Shown: one piece after another, positions 36,460-45,982 of the stretch | Numbering within the stretch: position 1 is the stretch's first letter | Layout: every line of letters starts with the position of its first letter | Source: Sphingopyxis witflariensis | GTDB taxonomy: Bacteria > Pseudomonadota > Alphaproteobacteria > Sphingomonadales > Sphingomonadaceae | Assembly: GCF_002205635.1 (NCBI RefSeq) | Contig: NZ_NISJ01000012.1 | Location: 56,126 to 120,125, forward strand | Direction of reading: 5' to 3' | Length of the DNA stretch: 64,000 nucleotides | The notes under the pieces: generated by a model | Told to the model about the DNA's origin: nothing | The model's input: only the letters and a program-made list of their open reading frames with translations | The model's database searches: none | Program-made: the position numbers and the translations under genes

Positions 36460-37697
36460 GCCGCAATGTCCTTTTGGATTTTGGCGGCGATCATGCGGTC
36501 GCCGTCGCGCTTCGTCAGTTGCACCGCGACAACGGTGCCGGGCGCGGCGGGGGCGGTCAGTGCGAGGGGAGCGAAGTTCTCGGCGTGGCCGGTCAGGCCG
36601 TCGCGCTCGACCAGCATGTTCGCTGTCGTTCCCGTCTGGGCGTCGAGCCAGCTGTGGCGGCGGCGGGCATTGGCGTCGCGCAGCTCAGCCGCGCGTTGGC
36701 GCGCGATCGCACGACCGACTTGCGGCATGCGCGCGGCGGGCGTCCCGGCGCGCGGGCTATATGGAAAAATATGGCCAAAGACGATGTCGCAATCGTCGAT
36801 CAGCGCCAGCGAATTGGCGAACATGCAGTCATCCTCGGTGGGAAATCCGGCGATCAGGTCGGCCCCGATCGCAATTTGGGGGCGGGCGGCCTTGAGCCGC
36901 TGGACCAGCGCGACCGCTTCGGTGCGGCTGTGGCGGCGCTTCATGCGTTTCAGCACCATATCGTCGCCGGCCTGGAGTGACAGATGGACATGCGGCATCA
37001 CCCGCGCTTCCTGGGTCAGCAGCGCGAACAGCGCATCGTCGATGCGGTCGGGGTCGAGCGACGAGAGGCGCAGCCGATCGAGGCCGGGAAGCGCGAGCAG
37101 CGCCTCGACGAGCGCCGCGAGCGTGGTGCCGCTGTCGTCGCCATAGCTGGCGAGATCGACCCCGGTCAGGATGATCTCGCGCTGACCGCGCGTCAGGGCG
37201 GTGCTGGCGGCTTCCAGGATCGCTTCGATGCTTGCCGACCGCGCCGTCCCGCGCGCCATTACCGTCGCGCAAAAGGTGCAGCTGTGCGAGCAGCCGGTCT
37301 GGACGCCGAGGAAGGCGCGGGCATGGTCGGCGCCGGAAAGGGCGGGGGTGTAGGGCCGCGGGCCGGTCTTTGCTAGGGGCCCGTCGCTATAGCTCGCGGC
37401 GAACCCCTTGGCGTCATTTTGGACCACGCGCGCACCCAGCGCCGCAAAGCGTTCGGCTTCGAGCTCCGCCGCGCAGCCCGTGACGACCACCGTCGCATCA
37501 GGGCGTTCGCGCAGGCTTCGCCGCACCGCCTGCCGTGCCTGTCGCACGGCTTCGTCGGTGACCGCGCAGCTGTTGAAGATGATTGTGTCGCGCGCACCAG
37601 CCTGCATCGCGGCGCTACGCACCGCTTCGCCCTCGGCGATGTTCAGCCGGCATCCGAAATTGACGACCTCGACGCGGTCGGGGGCGGCTGCGCTCAT
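36456..37697 (-). CDS. mtaB: MtaB, tRNA t6A37 methylthiotransferase
   Basis: 413-aa radical-SAM enzyme that converts t6A37 to ms2t6A in tRNAs. The N-terminal UPF0004 domain has cysteines in VNFGCRLN, FNSCAVTD and VTGCAAEL. The radical-SAM cluster is CSHSCTFC near residue 140, then ILTGVDLASYG and ADLIAGFPTE. A C-terminal TRAM-like stretch ends it. The ATG at 37697 overlaps dapF by 4 bp; an earlier in-frame start adds five residues. Confidence 0.95.
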   Translation of the reverse strand: MSAAAPDRVEVVNFGCRLNIAEGEAVRSAAMQAGARDTIIFNSCAVTDEAVRQARQAVRRSLRERPDATVVVTGCAAELEAERFAALGARVVQNDAKGFAASYSDGPLAKTGPRPYTPALSGADHARAFLGVQTGCSHSCTFCATVMARGTARSASIEAILEAASTALTRGQREIILTGVDLASYGDDSGTTLAALVEALLALPGLDRLRLSSLDPDRIDDALFALLTQEARVMPHVHLSLQAGDDMVLKRMKRRHSRTEAVALVQRLKAARPQIAIGADLIAGFPTEDDCMFANSLALIDDCDIVFGHIFPYSPRAGTPAARMPQVGRAIARQRAAELRDANARRRHSWLDAQTGTTANMLVERDGLTGHAENFAPLALTAPAAPGTVVAVQLTKRDGDRMIAAKIQKDIAA

Positions 37698-38500
37698 CCG
37701 AACTGCGCCCAATCGGTCTCGCCCTCAAACACCCGGGTTGCGGCGCCGCTCATGATGATCGGTTCGCCATTGGCCCAGCGGATGATCAGGTCCCCGCCGG
37801 GCAGCGCGATGGTCACGGGCGATTGCACCAGGCCGGCGCGAATCGCCGCGACCGCAGTCGCGCAGGCGCCGGTGCCGCACGCCTGGGTCAGACCGACGCC
37901 GCGCTCCCACACGCGCAGTTGCAAACGGTCGGGGCCGTCGAGGCTCGCGACATTGACGTTGACGCGCTCGGGAAACAGCGGGTCGGTTTCGATCCGGGGG
38001 CCGAGTTCGTCGAGCGCGACGGCGTCGGCTTCGGGCACGAAAAAGATGATGTGCGGATTGCCGACATTGACCGCGGCGCCATGTTCCAGCTCGTCCCACG
38101 CGACGGGCATGTCGCGCGTGTCCATCGGCATGGCGAGCGGGATATGCTCCCAGTCGAAGACGGGCTCGCCCAGCGTCACTTCGGCGCCGCCGTCGGCGGG
38201 CGTGACGCGCAGCATGCCGCCGAGCGTTTCGATCACCGCAGGCTTGCCGATCAGGGTCGCGACGCAGCGGGTCGCATTGCCGCACGCCTCGACCTCGCCC
38301 CCGTCGGCGTTGAAGATACGCATGCGGACGTCGGCGCTGGTCGACGGTTCGAGCAGGATCAGCTGGTCGCACCCGATGCCGTGGCGCCGGTCGGCGATCG
38401 CATGCGCGCGCGCCGGGGTCATCTCGACGGGGGCCACGCGCGCGTCAATGACGACAAAGTCGTTGCCTAGTCCGTGCATCTTGGTGAAGCGATCTGCCAT
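37694..38500 (-). CDS. dapF: Diaminopimelate epimerase
   Basis: 268-aa DapF. It interconverts LL- and meso-diaminopimelate for lysine and peptidoglycan. The two catalytic cysteines are in EACGNATRC (about residue 75) and TQACGTGACAT (about residue 210). The start KMHGLGNDFVVIDAR is typical. It is the first gene of dapF-mtaB-ftsY-ispZ and overlaps mtaB by 4 bp. Confidence 0.96.
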   Translation of the reverse strand: MADRFTKMHGLGNDFVVIDARVAPVEMTPARAHAIADRRHGIGCDQLILLEPSTSADVRMRIFNADGGEVEACGNATRCVATLIGKPAVIETLGGMLRVTPADGGAEVTLGEPVFDWEHIPLAMPMDTRDMPVAWDELEHGAAVNVGNPHIIFFVPEADAVALDELGPRIETDPLFPERVNVNVASLDGPDRLQLRVWERGVGLTQACGTGACATAVAAIRAGLVQSPVTIALPGGDLIIRWANGEPIIMSGAATRVFEGETDWAQFG

Positions 38501-38552
38501 AGCCGCGCATGTAAGGGCGCAGGCCCGCGAAGTCTAGCGATGCGGGTGGCGG

Positions 38553-40193
38553 TCAGGCCGACTTGCGCAGCGGTTCGGTATCGCCGGTGTCAGGGCTTGT
38601 CGGCGGCAGCAGCGGTGTACGCAGCAGATCGCGATCGGCAAGCAGGCGCGCGGTGTCGGTCGCCGACATGGCGCGGCCATAATGCCAGCCCTGCCCTTTG
38701 CCGCAGCCGAGCCGCGTCAGTTCGACCGCGGTCGCTTCATCCTCGACTCCCTCGGCGGTGATCGGCATAGACAGGCTTTCGCCGAGCCGGACGATGGCGA
38801 CGACGATCGCCAGCGCATCGGGGCTGCCGCGCATTGCGGCGATGAAGCTGCGGTCTATCTTGATCCGGTCGAAGGGCAGTGCGCGCAGATGCGATAGCGA
38901 ACTATAGCCGGTGCCGAAGTCGTCGAGGCTGAGCGATACGCCCTGATTTTTCAGGCTGGTGACGATCGAGCGGACGAGCGGCAGATTTTCGAACAGCGAG
39001 CTTTCGGTGATCTCGACCTCGAGCTGGCTGGCCGGAAAGCCCGTCTCGACCAGCAATTTGGTCAGTTTCTGGCTGAACCACGGGTCCTTCAGCTGCTGCG
39101 GCGAGATGTTGACCGCCAGCATGATTGACGGGTCCCAGGCCTTGGCGGCTTCCATCGCCTCTTTGATCACCTGCAGCGACAATTCGCCGATCAGCCCGCT
39201 TTCCTCGGCGATCGGGATAAAGCGTTCGGGCGGGATCATCCCATATTCGGGCGATTCCCAGCGCATCAGCATTTCAAAGCCGACCAGTCGGCCGCTGGCG
39301 ATATCGACCTGCGGTTCGAAATGCGGGACGAATTCGCCGCGCGGCATGCCTTCGCGGATGCCGGTTTCGATCTGGTTGCGGACCTGCACGGCCATTTCCA
39401 TCCCGTTTTCGAACCAGCAATAGCGGTTCCGTCCCTTGTCCTTGCAATGATACATGGCAATGTCGGCCTGGCGGACCATCGTTTCCATCACCGCGCTGGC
39501 GTCGGTCGCCAGCGAAATGCCGAGCGACGCGCCGATGTGAATCATCTGCGCGTCATGCGCGACTGACGCCTCGAGCGCGGCGACAAGCTGGGTTGCGAGC
39601 GCGTCGATGTCTGGCCGCGCGGCGGGCTCGAACGGCAGCATGGCGACAAATTCGTCGCCGCCCAGCCGCGCCATGGTCGCGCTGGGTGGCAGGATGGCGG
39701 AAATGCGCTCGGCCGAGACGTGCAGCACGCGGTCGCCCGCGGCATGGCCGTGAATGTCGTTGACCGTCTTGAAATGATCGAGGTCGAGCAGGAAGAGCGC
39801 GACATGGCGTCCCTCGGCGGCGGCGCCAGCGATCAGTCGCTGCCCTCTGGCAAGCAGCGCGCGGCGATTGAGGAAACCGGTCAGGGGATCAGTGTCGGCG
39901 AGATAGCGGGCGCGTTGCTCGGCTTCGGTGCGTTCGCGGATTTCGCGGTTCAGATCCTTGTAGCGACGCCAGCCGAACAGGATCAGCGCGATGTTGAGGA
40001 GTAGCGCAACCGACAGCACCTTATCTGGTCCGCCGCCGATGCCGATGAGGGTGCCGACGACCGCCTGCATGACTTTGCCGCCGGTGCCGACGAACAGCAG
40101 AATCGCCGCAATGACGACTCCGCCCGCGATGATGTCGCGTTTGGCGCCCTCGCTGCGATCATATGGCTTCGGCTCGATCGTCGCTGCTGACAT
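38553..40193 (-). CDS. Dual GGDEF-EAL c-di-GMP signalling protein
   Basis: 546 aa. Two membrane helices (DIIAGGVVIAAILLFVG; VLSVALLLNIALILFGW) precede a GGDEF domain with intact active site RLGGDEFVAML, so cyclase activity is plausible. The phosphodiesterase domain has EML (GFEMLMRW) in place of EAL, but keeps the other catalytic residues: AVNISPQQL, EVEITES, DDFGTGYSS, KIDRSFI, AEGVE and GKGQG. It could make or break c-di-GMP. The ATG at 40193 was chosen over a much earlier in-frame codon because the domain structure starts there. Confidence 0.9.
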   Translation of the reverse strand: MSAATIEPKPYDRSEGAKRDIIAGGVVIAAILLFVGTGGKVMQAVVGTLIGIGGGPDKVLSVALLLNIALILFGWRRYKDLNREIRERTEAEQRARYLADTDPLTGFLNRRALLARGQRLIAGAAAEGRHVALFLLDLDHFKTVNDIHGHAAGDRVLHVSAERISAILPPSATMARLGGDEFVAMLPFEPAARPDIDALATQLVAALEASVAHDAQMIHIGASLGISLATDASAVMETMVRQADIAMYHCKDKGRNRYCWFENGMEMAVQVRNQIETGIREGMPRGEFVPHFEPQVDIASGRLVGFEMLMRWESPEYGMIPPERFIPIAEESGLIGELSLQVIKEAMEAAKAWDPSIMLAVNISPQQLKDPWFSQKLTKLLVETGFPASQLEVEITESSLFENLPLVRSIVTSLKNQGVSLSLDDFGTGYSSLSHLRALPFDRIKIDRSFIAAMRGSPDALAIVVAIVRLGESLSMPITAEGVEDEATAVELTRLGCGKGQGWHYGRAMSATDTARLLADRDLLRTPLLPPTSPDTGDTEPLRKSA

Positions 40194-40440
40194 AAGTATT
40201 TCCCCACACTCGCCAGTCTTTTGGACGCGAAGCGATGAAATTTGCGTTAAGCAGGGCGCTGGCCGCCCGCCTTGCCTTTGCGCGCGCTTTTGTGTAGGGG
40301 GCCGACGTCCGGGCACATATTGCGTCCGGGCATATCGACTCCGCGACGGAAAAACTCTGTCCACGGATAGCGCTGGTTGGCGAGGTTTCGCTCACCGGCG
40401 TCTTTTGCGTTGCGAGCCGAGGAAGGGATTTGAAGGCGCC

Positions 40441-41889
40441 ATGTTCGACAGTCTGAGCACCCGCCTGGGCGATGTTTTCGGGAAGCTCCGTGGCCGCGGC
40501 GCGCTGACCGAGGCCGACGTGCGCGCCGCGATGCGCGAAGTGCGAATCGCGCTGCTCGAGGCCGATGTTGCGCTGCCCGTCGTGCGCAGCTTCGTCGATC
40601 AGGTCACCGAACTCGCGATCGGCGCCAATGTCCTGCGCTCGGTCACCCCGGGGCAGCAGGTGGTCAAGATCGTCAGCGACGCGCTGACCGAAATGCTCGG
40701 CTCCGAAACCGCCGAGCTCGACCTGAACGTCGCGCCCCCCGCCGTCATCATGATGGTCGGCCTGCAAGGCTCGGGCAAGACCACCACCACCGCGAAGATC
40801 GCGAAGCGCCTCAAGGAAAAAGAGCGCAAGAAGGTGCTGATGGCGTCGCTCGACGTCAATCGCCCCGCCGCGCAGGAACAGCTTGCCGTCCTCGGCGCCC
40901 AGATCGACGTCGCAACACTGCCGATCGTTGCAGGCCAAGGGCCGGTCGAGATCGCGCAGCGCGCGATGCAGGCCGCGAAGCTCCAGGGCTATGACGTTCT
41001 GATGCTCGACACCGCGGGCCGGCTCCACGTCGACCAGCAATTGATGGACGAGATGCAGGCGGTGTCGCGCACGGCGAACCCGGTCGAAACCCTCCTCGTC
41101 GTCGATAGCCTGACCGGACAGGACGCGGTGCAGGTCGCGCAGCGCTTTACCGATCAGGTGCCGCTGACCGGCGTCGTGCTCACCCGCATGGATGGCGACG
41201 CGCGCGGCGGTGCTGCGCTGTCGATGCGTGCCGTCACCGGCAAGCCGATCAAATTCGCGGGCACGGGCGAAAAGCTGGGCGAGCTCGAACTCTTCCAGCC
41301 GTCGCGTATCGCGGGCCGCATCCTTGGCATGGGCGATGTCGTCAGCCTCGTCGAACGCGCTGCGGAGACGATCCAGGCCGAAGAGGCCGAGGCGATGGCG
41401 GCGAAGATGGCGAAGGGCCTCTTCGACCTCAACGACTTGCGCACCCAGCTCAACCAGATGCGCCGCATGGGTGGCCTCGGCGCGCTGGCGGGGATGATCC
41501 CCGGCATGAAAAAGGCGCAGGTCGCGATGGCGCAGGGCGCCGCCGACGACAAGATGCTCATCCATTTCGACGCAATCATGGGGTCGATGACTCCCAAGGA
41601 GCGCGCGAAGCCTGAAATCCTGACCGCGAAGCGCAAGATCCGCATCGCCAACGGTTCGGGCACCACGGTGCAACAGGTCAACCGGGTGCTGAAGATGCAT
41701 CAGGAAATGGCCGGCGCGATGAAGAAGATCCGCAAGATGGGCGGGCTCAAGGGGCTCGGCGCGCTGTTCGGCAAGGGCGGCGGAATTCCCGGAATGGGCG
41801 GCGGTATGGGGGGCGCTGGCGGCCTTCCCGGCCTCGGCGGGGGCGGCATCCCGCCCGAACTCGCCAACCTGATGAATAAAAAGAAATAA
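40441..41889 (+). CDS. ffh: Ffh, signal recognition particle protein
   Basis: 482-aa SRP54. The N domain ([17 protein letters not shown]) is followed by the GTPase domain with [26 protein letters not shown] and [10 protein letters not shown]. The Met-rich M domain ([20 protein letters not shown]) binds signal peptides and 4.5S RNA, and ends in a Gly-rich tail. It is followed after 40 bp by rpsP. Confidence 0.97.
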   Translation: MFDSLSTRLGDVFGKLRGRGALTEADVRAAMREVRIALLEADVALPVVRSFVDQVTELAIGANVLRSVTPGQQVVKIVSDALTEMLGSETAELDLNVAPPAVIMMVGLQGSGKTTTTAKIAKRLKEKERKKVLMASLDVNRPAAQEQLAVLGAQIDVATLPIVAGQGPVEIAQRAMQAAKLQGYDVLMLDTAGRLHVDQQLMDEMQAVSRTANPVETLLVVDSLTGQDAVQVAQRFTDQVPLTGVVLTRMDGDARGGAALSMRAVTGKPIKFAGTGEKLGELELFQPSRIAGRILGMGDVVSLVERAAETIQAEEAEAMAAKMAKGLFDLNDLRTQLNQMRRMGGLGALAGMIPGMKKAQVAMAQGAADDKMLIHFDAIMGSMTPKERAKPEILTAKRKIRIANGSGTTVQQVNRVLKMHQEMAGAMKKIRKMGGLKGLGALFGKGGGIPGMGGGMGGAGGLPGLGGGGIPPELANLMNKKK

Positions 41890-41929
41890 TTCGACCAATT
41901 ACCAAACTTTAAACCTGAAGGACAATATC

Positions 41930-42547
41930 ATGGCTACCTCTATTCGCCTTTCGCGCGGCGGCTCCAAGAAGCGCCCTTACTACAAGATCGTCGTTGCCGA
42001 TTCGCGCGCTCCGCGTGACGGCCGCTTCATCGAGCGTATCGGCAGCTACAACCCGCTGCTCGCCAAGGACAATCCCGAGCGCATCAAGCTCGACGCCGAC
42101 CGCGCGAAGCATTGGCTGAGCGTCGGCGCCCAGCCGAGCGACCGCGTCGCTCGCTTCCTCGACGCCGCCGGTGTCCAGGAACGCGCCGCGCGCAACAACC
42201 CCAACAAGGCAGTCCCGGGCGAAAAGGCCAAGGAACGCGCCGAGGAAAAGGCGCAGAAGATTGCTGACGCCGCAGAAGCTGCAGCCGCTGCAGCTGCCGC
42301 TCCGGCGCCGGAACCCGAAGTTGTTGCTGAAGAAGCTGCGGCTCCTGAAGCCGCAGAATCAGACGCAACCGGTTCGGTGAAGAGCGAAGAAACCACCGAA
42401 GCCGTTGCCGAAGCCGTGGCTGACGAAGTCCCGGCCGAAGCCACCCCCGCCGACGCAACCGCGATCGCCGAGGAAGTTGCCGAAGGCGGCCCCGTTGCTG
42501 AAGAAGCTCCGTCGGCTGAAGCTGGCGAAGAAAAGGCCGAGGGCTAA
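41930..42547 (+). CDS. rpsP: 30S ribosomal protein S16 with long acidic Ala/Glu tail
   Basis: 205 aa. The S16 core (residues 1-80, [20 protein letters not shown]) is normal. It is followed by about 120 residues of low complexity, dominated by Ala, Glu, Pro and Val ([19 protein letters not shown]). S16 proteins are usually 80-90 aa. The tail is acidic where the L21 tail is basic. An AAGGACAATATC ribosome-binding region precedes the ATG. Confidence 0.96.
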   Translation: MATSIRLSRGGSKKRPYYKIVVADSRAPRDGRFIERIGSYNPLLAKDNPERIKLDADRAKHWLSVGAQPSDRVARFLDAAGVQERAARNNPNKAVPGEKAKERAEEKAQKIADAAEAAAAAAAAPAPEPEVVAEEAAAPEAAESDATGSVKSEETTEAVAEAVADEVPAEATPADATAIAEEVAEGGPVAEEAPSAEAGEEKAEG

Positions 42548-42550
42548 GCC

Positions 42551-43045
42551 TTGGCCCTCGCATCGCGCCCCGTCACTCTGGCTGCCATTGCTGGCGCGCA
42601 CGGGGTGCGGGGCGAGGTGCGTCTCAAACTATTCGGCGAAGGCGCGGAGTCTCTCCGCGCCTTTTCCACATTCGACGCGGGCGACCGGCGCCTGACGTTG
42701 AAATCGGTGCGCCCGGCGAATCAGGGCGCGGTCGCGACCTTCGCCGAAGTTACCGACCGCAGCGCCGCCGAAGCGCTTCGCGGCACCTTGCTGACCGTCC
42801 CGCGCTCGGCGCTGCCGCCGCTCGGCGAGGGCGAATATTATCACCATGATTTGCTCGGTCTGTCGTGCGTTTCGACCGATGGCGAAGCGGTGGGCGAGGT
42901 CGTCGCGATCGACAATTTCGGCGCCGGCGACATCCTCGAAATCCAGCGCCCCAACGGCAAGCGCTTCATGGTGCCGATGAATGCGGGCGCCGTCCCCGAA
43001 TGGGGCGAGCAGGTGGTGATCAACGCCGCCTTTATCGAAGAATAA
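42551..43045 (+). CDS. rimM: RimM, 16S rRNA processing protein
   Basis: 164-aa RimM for 30S maturation. The N-terminal domain AAIAGAHGVRGEVRLKLFGE and the C-terminal PRC-barrel (EIQRPNGKRFMVPM) are complete. The start is a TTG at 42551, three bases after the rpsP stop, with GAGGGC as ribosome-binding site; no ATG lies in range. Coupling to rpsP is likely. trmD, normally next, is 2.9 kb away. Confidence 0.94.
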   Translation: MALASRPVTLAAIAGAHGVRGEVRLKLFGEGAESLRAFSTFDAGDRRLTLKSVRPANQGAVATFAEVTDRSAAEALRGTLLTVPRSALPPLGEGEYYHHDLLGLSCVSTDGEAVGEVVAIDNFGAGDILEIQRPNGKRFMVPMNAGAVPEWGEQVVINAAFIEE

Positions 43046-43062
43046 CGCCCTCTCGTAAAAAT

Positions 43063-43149
43063 CCGTTCGCCCTGAGCTTGTCGAAGGGCCGTTCTTCCTT
43101 TCTATGTTGCTGACGAAGAATAGTGCTTCGACAAGCTCAGCACGAACGG
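43063..43149. repeat. Long inverted repeat after rimM
   Basis: 24-bp arms at 43063-43086 and 43126-43149, differing at two positions, with a 39-bp centre. The arm core GAGCTTGTCGAAG is a very common sphingomonad intergenic palindrome. It lies at the exact point where the rpsP-rimM-trmD-rplS order is broken. It may mark an insertion site or be a terminator-like hairpin. Confidence 0.75.
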
Positions 43150-43157
43150 GGGTTTTT

Positions 43158-44675
43158 ATGCGCCAGAAATTTGGTCTTCTTCTGGTCGCTTTGCTGGCAA
43201 CGCCACTTGCCGCCACCGCACAAGAATCTGCTCCCCAGACCCTCGACCAACTTACCCCCGAAATTGATGCGCTGTTCGCGAAATATCAGGCCGACGCGCA
43301 TGTTCCCGGCATGGTCTATGGCGTCGTCAAGGACGGCAAGCTCGCCTATGTGAAGGGCATCGGCGTTCAGGATCTGGACGCCCGGCGCCCGGTCACAGCC
43401 GACAGCCTGTTCCGCATCGCGTCGATGACCAAGGCCTTCACCGCCTTGTCGATCCTCCATCTCCGCGACGAGGGCAAGCTGCGTCTTGACGATCTCGCCG
43501 AGCAATATGTGCCGGAAATGAAGGGCTGGACCTATCCGACCGGGGACAGTCCGCGCATCCGGGTCCGTGACCTGCTTCAGCATGTCGGCGGTCTCGTTAC
43601 CGACGACCCGTGGGGCGATCGGCAACAGATATTGCCGCAAGAGGATTTCACGCGGATGGTCGCGGCGGGTGTGCCGTTCAGCCGCGCGCCGCAAACCCAA
43701 CATGAATATTCGAACTTCGGCTATGCGCTGCTCGGCCGGATCGTCGCCAAGGCGTCGGGCATGGCCTATACCGCCTATGTCCAGCGGACGATCCTGACCC
43801 CGCTCGGCATGACGAGCAGCGGCTATGATGCGCCGAACGCGCCCAAAGCGCGTTATGCGCTCGGCTATCGCTGGGAAAATGAACGCTGGTCGGCTGAGCC
43901 CGAGATGGTTGATGGCGCATTCAACAGCATGGGCGGGCTTCAGGTCAGCGCCAATGACTATGCCAAATGGGTCGCCTTTCTGCTCTCCGCCTGGCCGCCG
44001 CGCGACGATGCCGACACGGGGCCGGTCAAGCGTGCGACGGTGCGCGAAATGGCGCAGGGGCTCAATTTCGTGGCGGTGGCGAACCGCACCGGCGCCAGCG
44101 GCGCGACCGCATGCAAGCAGGCCGCCGCCTATGGCATGGGCTGGCGCGTCGCGCAGGATTGCGACCTTGGCCTGACGCTGGCGCATGGCGGCGGCTATCC
44201 CGGCTATGGCAGCCATGTGATGCTGATGCCCGACCATGGCGTCGGGGTGTTCGCGCTGGCGAACCGCACCTATGCCGGGCCATCGGCGCCCGCGTGGGAC
44301 ACGGCGGTTGCGATGGGCAGGGCGGGGTTGCTCGAGGCACGCGCCGTGCCGGTGTCGCCTGCGGTTTCGGAGATGTTCGAGGCAGCAAGGGCTGCTTATG
44401 CTGCGGGCAATCTTGGCGCGCTGGAGGGCAAGCTCGCGATGAACTTCCTGCTCGACCGCTCGGCCGAAAACTGGACGGCGGAGTTTGCGAAGCTCAAGGC
44501 CGAGGTCGGTGCCTGTCCTGCGGCCGAGCCGCTCGCGCCGACGGGCGCGATGTCGACGGCCTTCCGCCTCAATTGCGAAAAAGGAAAGCTCGACGGAGTG
44601 CTGTTGCTGGCCCCGACGACGCCAGCGACAATTCAGGCGCTGCGCCTGCGTGTCGTGCCGCCTGAACGCCAATAG
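43158..44675 (+). CDS. Serine hydrolase / class C beta-lactamase-like protein
   Basis: 505-aa secreted enzyme. A signal peptide (MRQKFGLLLVALLATPLAAT) precedes the transpeptidase-like domain. The nucleophile motif is FRIASMTKAFTALS (SxxK), the second is YSNFGYALLG (YxN), and the third is LAHGGGYPGYG (HxG). A C-terminal extra domain of about 110 residues follows. It could be a penicillin-binding-protein-like peptidase or esterase. It is the first gene of the block between rimM and trmD. A perfect 11-bp-stem terminator follows it. Confidence 0.85.
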   Translation: MRQKFGLLLVALLATPLAATAQESAPQTLDQLTPEIDALFAKYQADAHVPGMVYGVVKDGKLAYVKGIGVQDLDARRPVTADSLFRIASMTKAFTALSILHLRDEGKLRLDDLAEQYVPEMKGWTYPTGDSPRIRVRDLLQHVGGLVTDDPWGDRQQILPQEDFTRMVAAGVPFSRAPQTQHEYSNFGYALLGRIVAKASGMAYTAYVQRTILTPLGMTSSGYDAPNAPKARYALGYRWENERWSAEPEMVDGAFNSMGGLQVSANDYAKWVAFLLSAWPPRDDADTGPVKRATVREMAQGLNFVAVANRTGASGATACKQAAAYGMGWRVAQDCDLGLTLAHGGGYPGYGSHVMLMPDHGVGVFALANRTYAGPSAPAWDTAVAMGRAGLLEARAVPVSPAVSEMFEAARAAYAAGNLGALEGKLAMNFLLDRSAENWTAEFAKLKAEVGACPAAEPLAPTGAMSTAFRLNCEKGKLDGVLLLAPTTPATIQALRLRVVPPERQ

Positions 44676-44680
44676 CCTGT

Positions 44681-44722
44681 ACGGGGTGAGGTCCTTGCAA
44701 GGAGCGGCCTCACCCCGTTTTC
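44681..44722 (+). terminator. Terminator of the serine hydrolase gene
   Basis: Perfect 11-bp arms ACGGGGTGAGG (44681-44691) and CCTCACCCCGT (44708-44718), followed by TTTT. It lies just after the hydrolase stop and before the convergent 66-aa gene. Confidence 0.85.
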
Positions 44723-44759
44723 CGCCCTGAACCCCTGAATGTTGGGGGGCGGGGTATCT

Positions 44760-44960
44760 TTATCGCGCCCGGCGACGCGCCACGCCGCAGCGCGCCGCGA
44801 CGCGGGTGAAGGCGCTGTCCTCGCCCGGGGCGCTCGGCACCGCGATCCATTCGCCGAGGCGCCGGAAGGGGGCCCCGAGCCATTTGAGCCCGCGGGTGAT
44901 ATCGGCGCTGAAATGGTCATGACCTTCATTCCAGGCGCGCATGAAATGCTCGTCTTTCAT
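44760..44960 (-). CDS. 66-aa hypothetical protein, divergent from a LysR gene
   Basis: A small soluble protein beginning MKDEHFMRAWNEGHDHFSAD, with a basic C-terminus (CGVARRRAR). It has a strong ribosome-binding site (AAAGGAGATGAAC). It is read divergently from the LysR gene, 101 bp away, with a LysR-type palindrome between. That is the classic arrangement of a regulator and its target. No family recognised. Confidence 0.7.
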   Translation of the reverse strand: MKDEHFMRAWNEGHDHFSADITRGLKWLGAPFRRLGEWIAVPSAPGEDSAFTRVAARCGVARRRAR

Positions 44961-45036
44961 CGTTCATCTCCTTTCGCTTGATGAAGAGAATATGCACGCG
45001 CCCGCGTCACGCAGCCAACAAAAGCCGTAGACCATA

Positions 45037-45055
45037 TTATAAGGCAGGCTTATAA
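45037..45055. promoter_or_regulatory. LysR-type operator between the 66-aa gene and the regulator
   Basis: Perfect inverted repeat TTATAAG-GCAGG-CTTATAA, fitting the T-N11-A LysR box. It ends 6 bp before the LysR ATG, so it overlaps its ribosome-binding region, as in autoregulated LysR genes. Confidence 0.7.
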
Positions 45056-45061
45056 GGTTCC

Positions 45062-45982
45062 ATGGCCAAACTTCCGCCCCTCGCCGCCATCCGCACCTTC
45101 GAAGCCGCCGGTCGTTTGGAGAATTTCTCCCGCGCGGCCGAGGAACTGGGGCTGACGCAGGCGGCAGTCAGCTATCAGATTCGCCAATTGGAGGACCGGC
45201 TCGGCCGCGCGCTCTTCGTGCGCGAAAAAGGCCGCGTTCGGCTATCCGAAACGGGGCAGCGCCTGCTTCCCGCGATCAGCAACGCCTTTGCTTCGATGGG
45301 CGATGCCTTCGCCGCGCTCGGCAGCGACGAGGCCGATGTGCTGACCATCAGCGCGATGACGACCTTTGGCGGCACCTGGCTCAGCGCGCGCATCGGCGGC
45401 TTCCAACTCGCCTATCCTGACCTCGCGGTGCGTATGTTGCTGAACAACGAACTGGTCGATTTCGATGCCACCAACGTCGATGTCGCGATCCGGGTCGGGC
45501 GGGGGCATTGGCCGGGCCTGCGCACCGACTTTCTCTACCGCAGCCATATCACCCCGATCTGCGCGCCCGCGTTTCTGGAGGTGAACCGCATCGAGGCGCC
45601 CGCCGACCTGCTCCGCGTCGACCGGCTGGCGCCCAACGATCCCTGGTGGGCAGGCTGGTTCGCCGCTGCGGGCGTTGGCACCGTCCCGCCGCAACAACGC
45701 CGCGGCATCGAACTCGATAGCCAGTTGCAAGAGGCGAGCGCCGTGCAGGGCGGATACGGCATTGCGCTGATGACGCCGTTGCTCTGGCGCGCCGAGCTTG
45801 ATGCCGGGCGACTGGTTCAGCCCTTCGATACGCTCTACCAGCCGGGAACGGCGCATTATCTCGTCCACCGCGAGAACCGCGTCGGGGTACGCAAGATCGA
45901 GCGCTTCCGCGAATGGCTGCACGCCGAAATGGAGAAGGATCGCCACCTGCTTCCCGAGCCGCTATGGGAACCGCTGCCATGA
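45062..45982 (+). CDS. LysR family transcriptional regulator (GcvA-like)
   Basis: 306 aa. The N-terminal helix-turn-helix is [20 protein letters not shown] with [16 protein letters not shown]. The effector domain begins near residue 95 and includes [14 protein letters not shown] and YLVHRENR. It is closest in style to GcvA-type regulators. Its stop overlaps the trmD start by 4 bp (ATGA), so trmD translation now follows LysR. The likely target is the divergent 66-aa gene and its own promoter. Confidence 0.92.
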   Translation: MAKLPPLAAIRTFEAAGRLENFSRAAEELGLTQAAVSYQIRQLEDRLGRALFVREKGRVRLSETGQRLLPAISNAFASMGDAFAALGSDEADVLTISAMTTFGGTWLSARIGGFQLAYPDLAVRMLLNNELVDFDATNVDVAIRVGRGHWPGLRTDFLYRSHITPICAPAFLEVNRIEAPADLLRVDRLAPNDPWWAGWFAAAGVGTVPPQQRRGIELDSQLQEASAVQGGYGIALMTPLLWRAELDAGRLVQPFDTLYQPGTAHYLVHRENRVGVRKIERFREWLHAEMEKDRHLLPEPLWEPLP

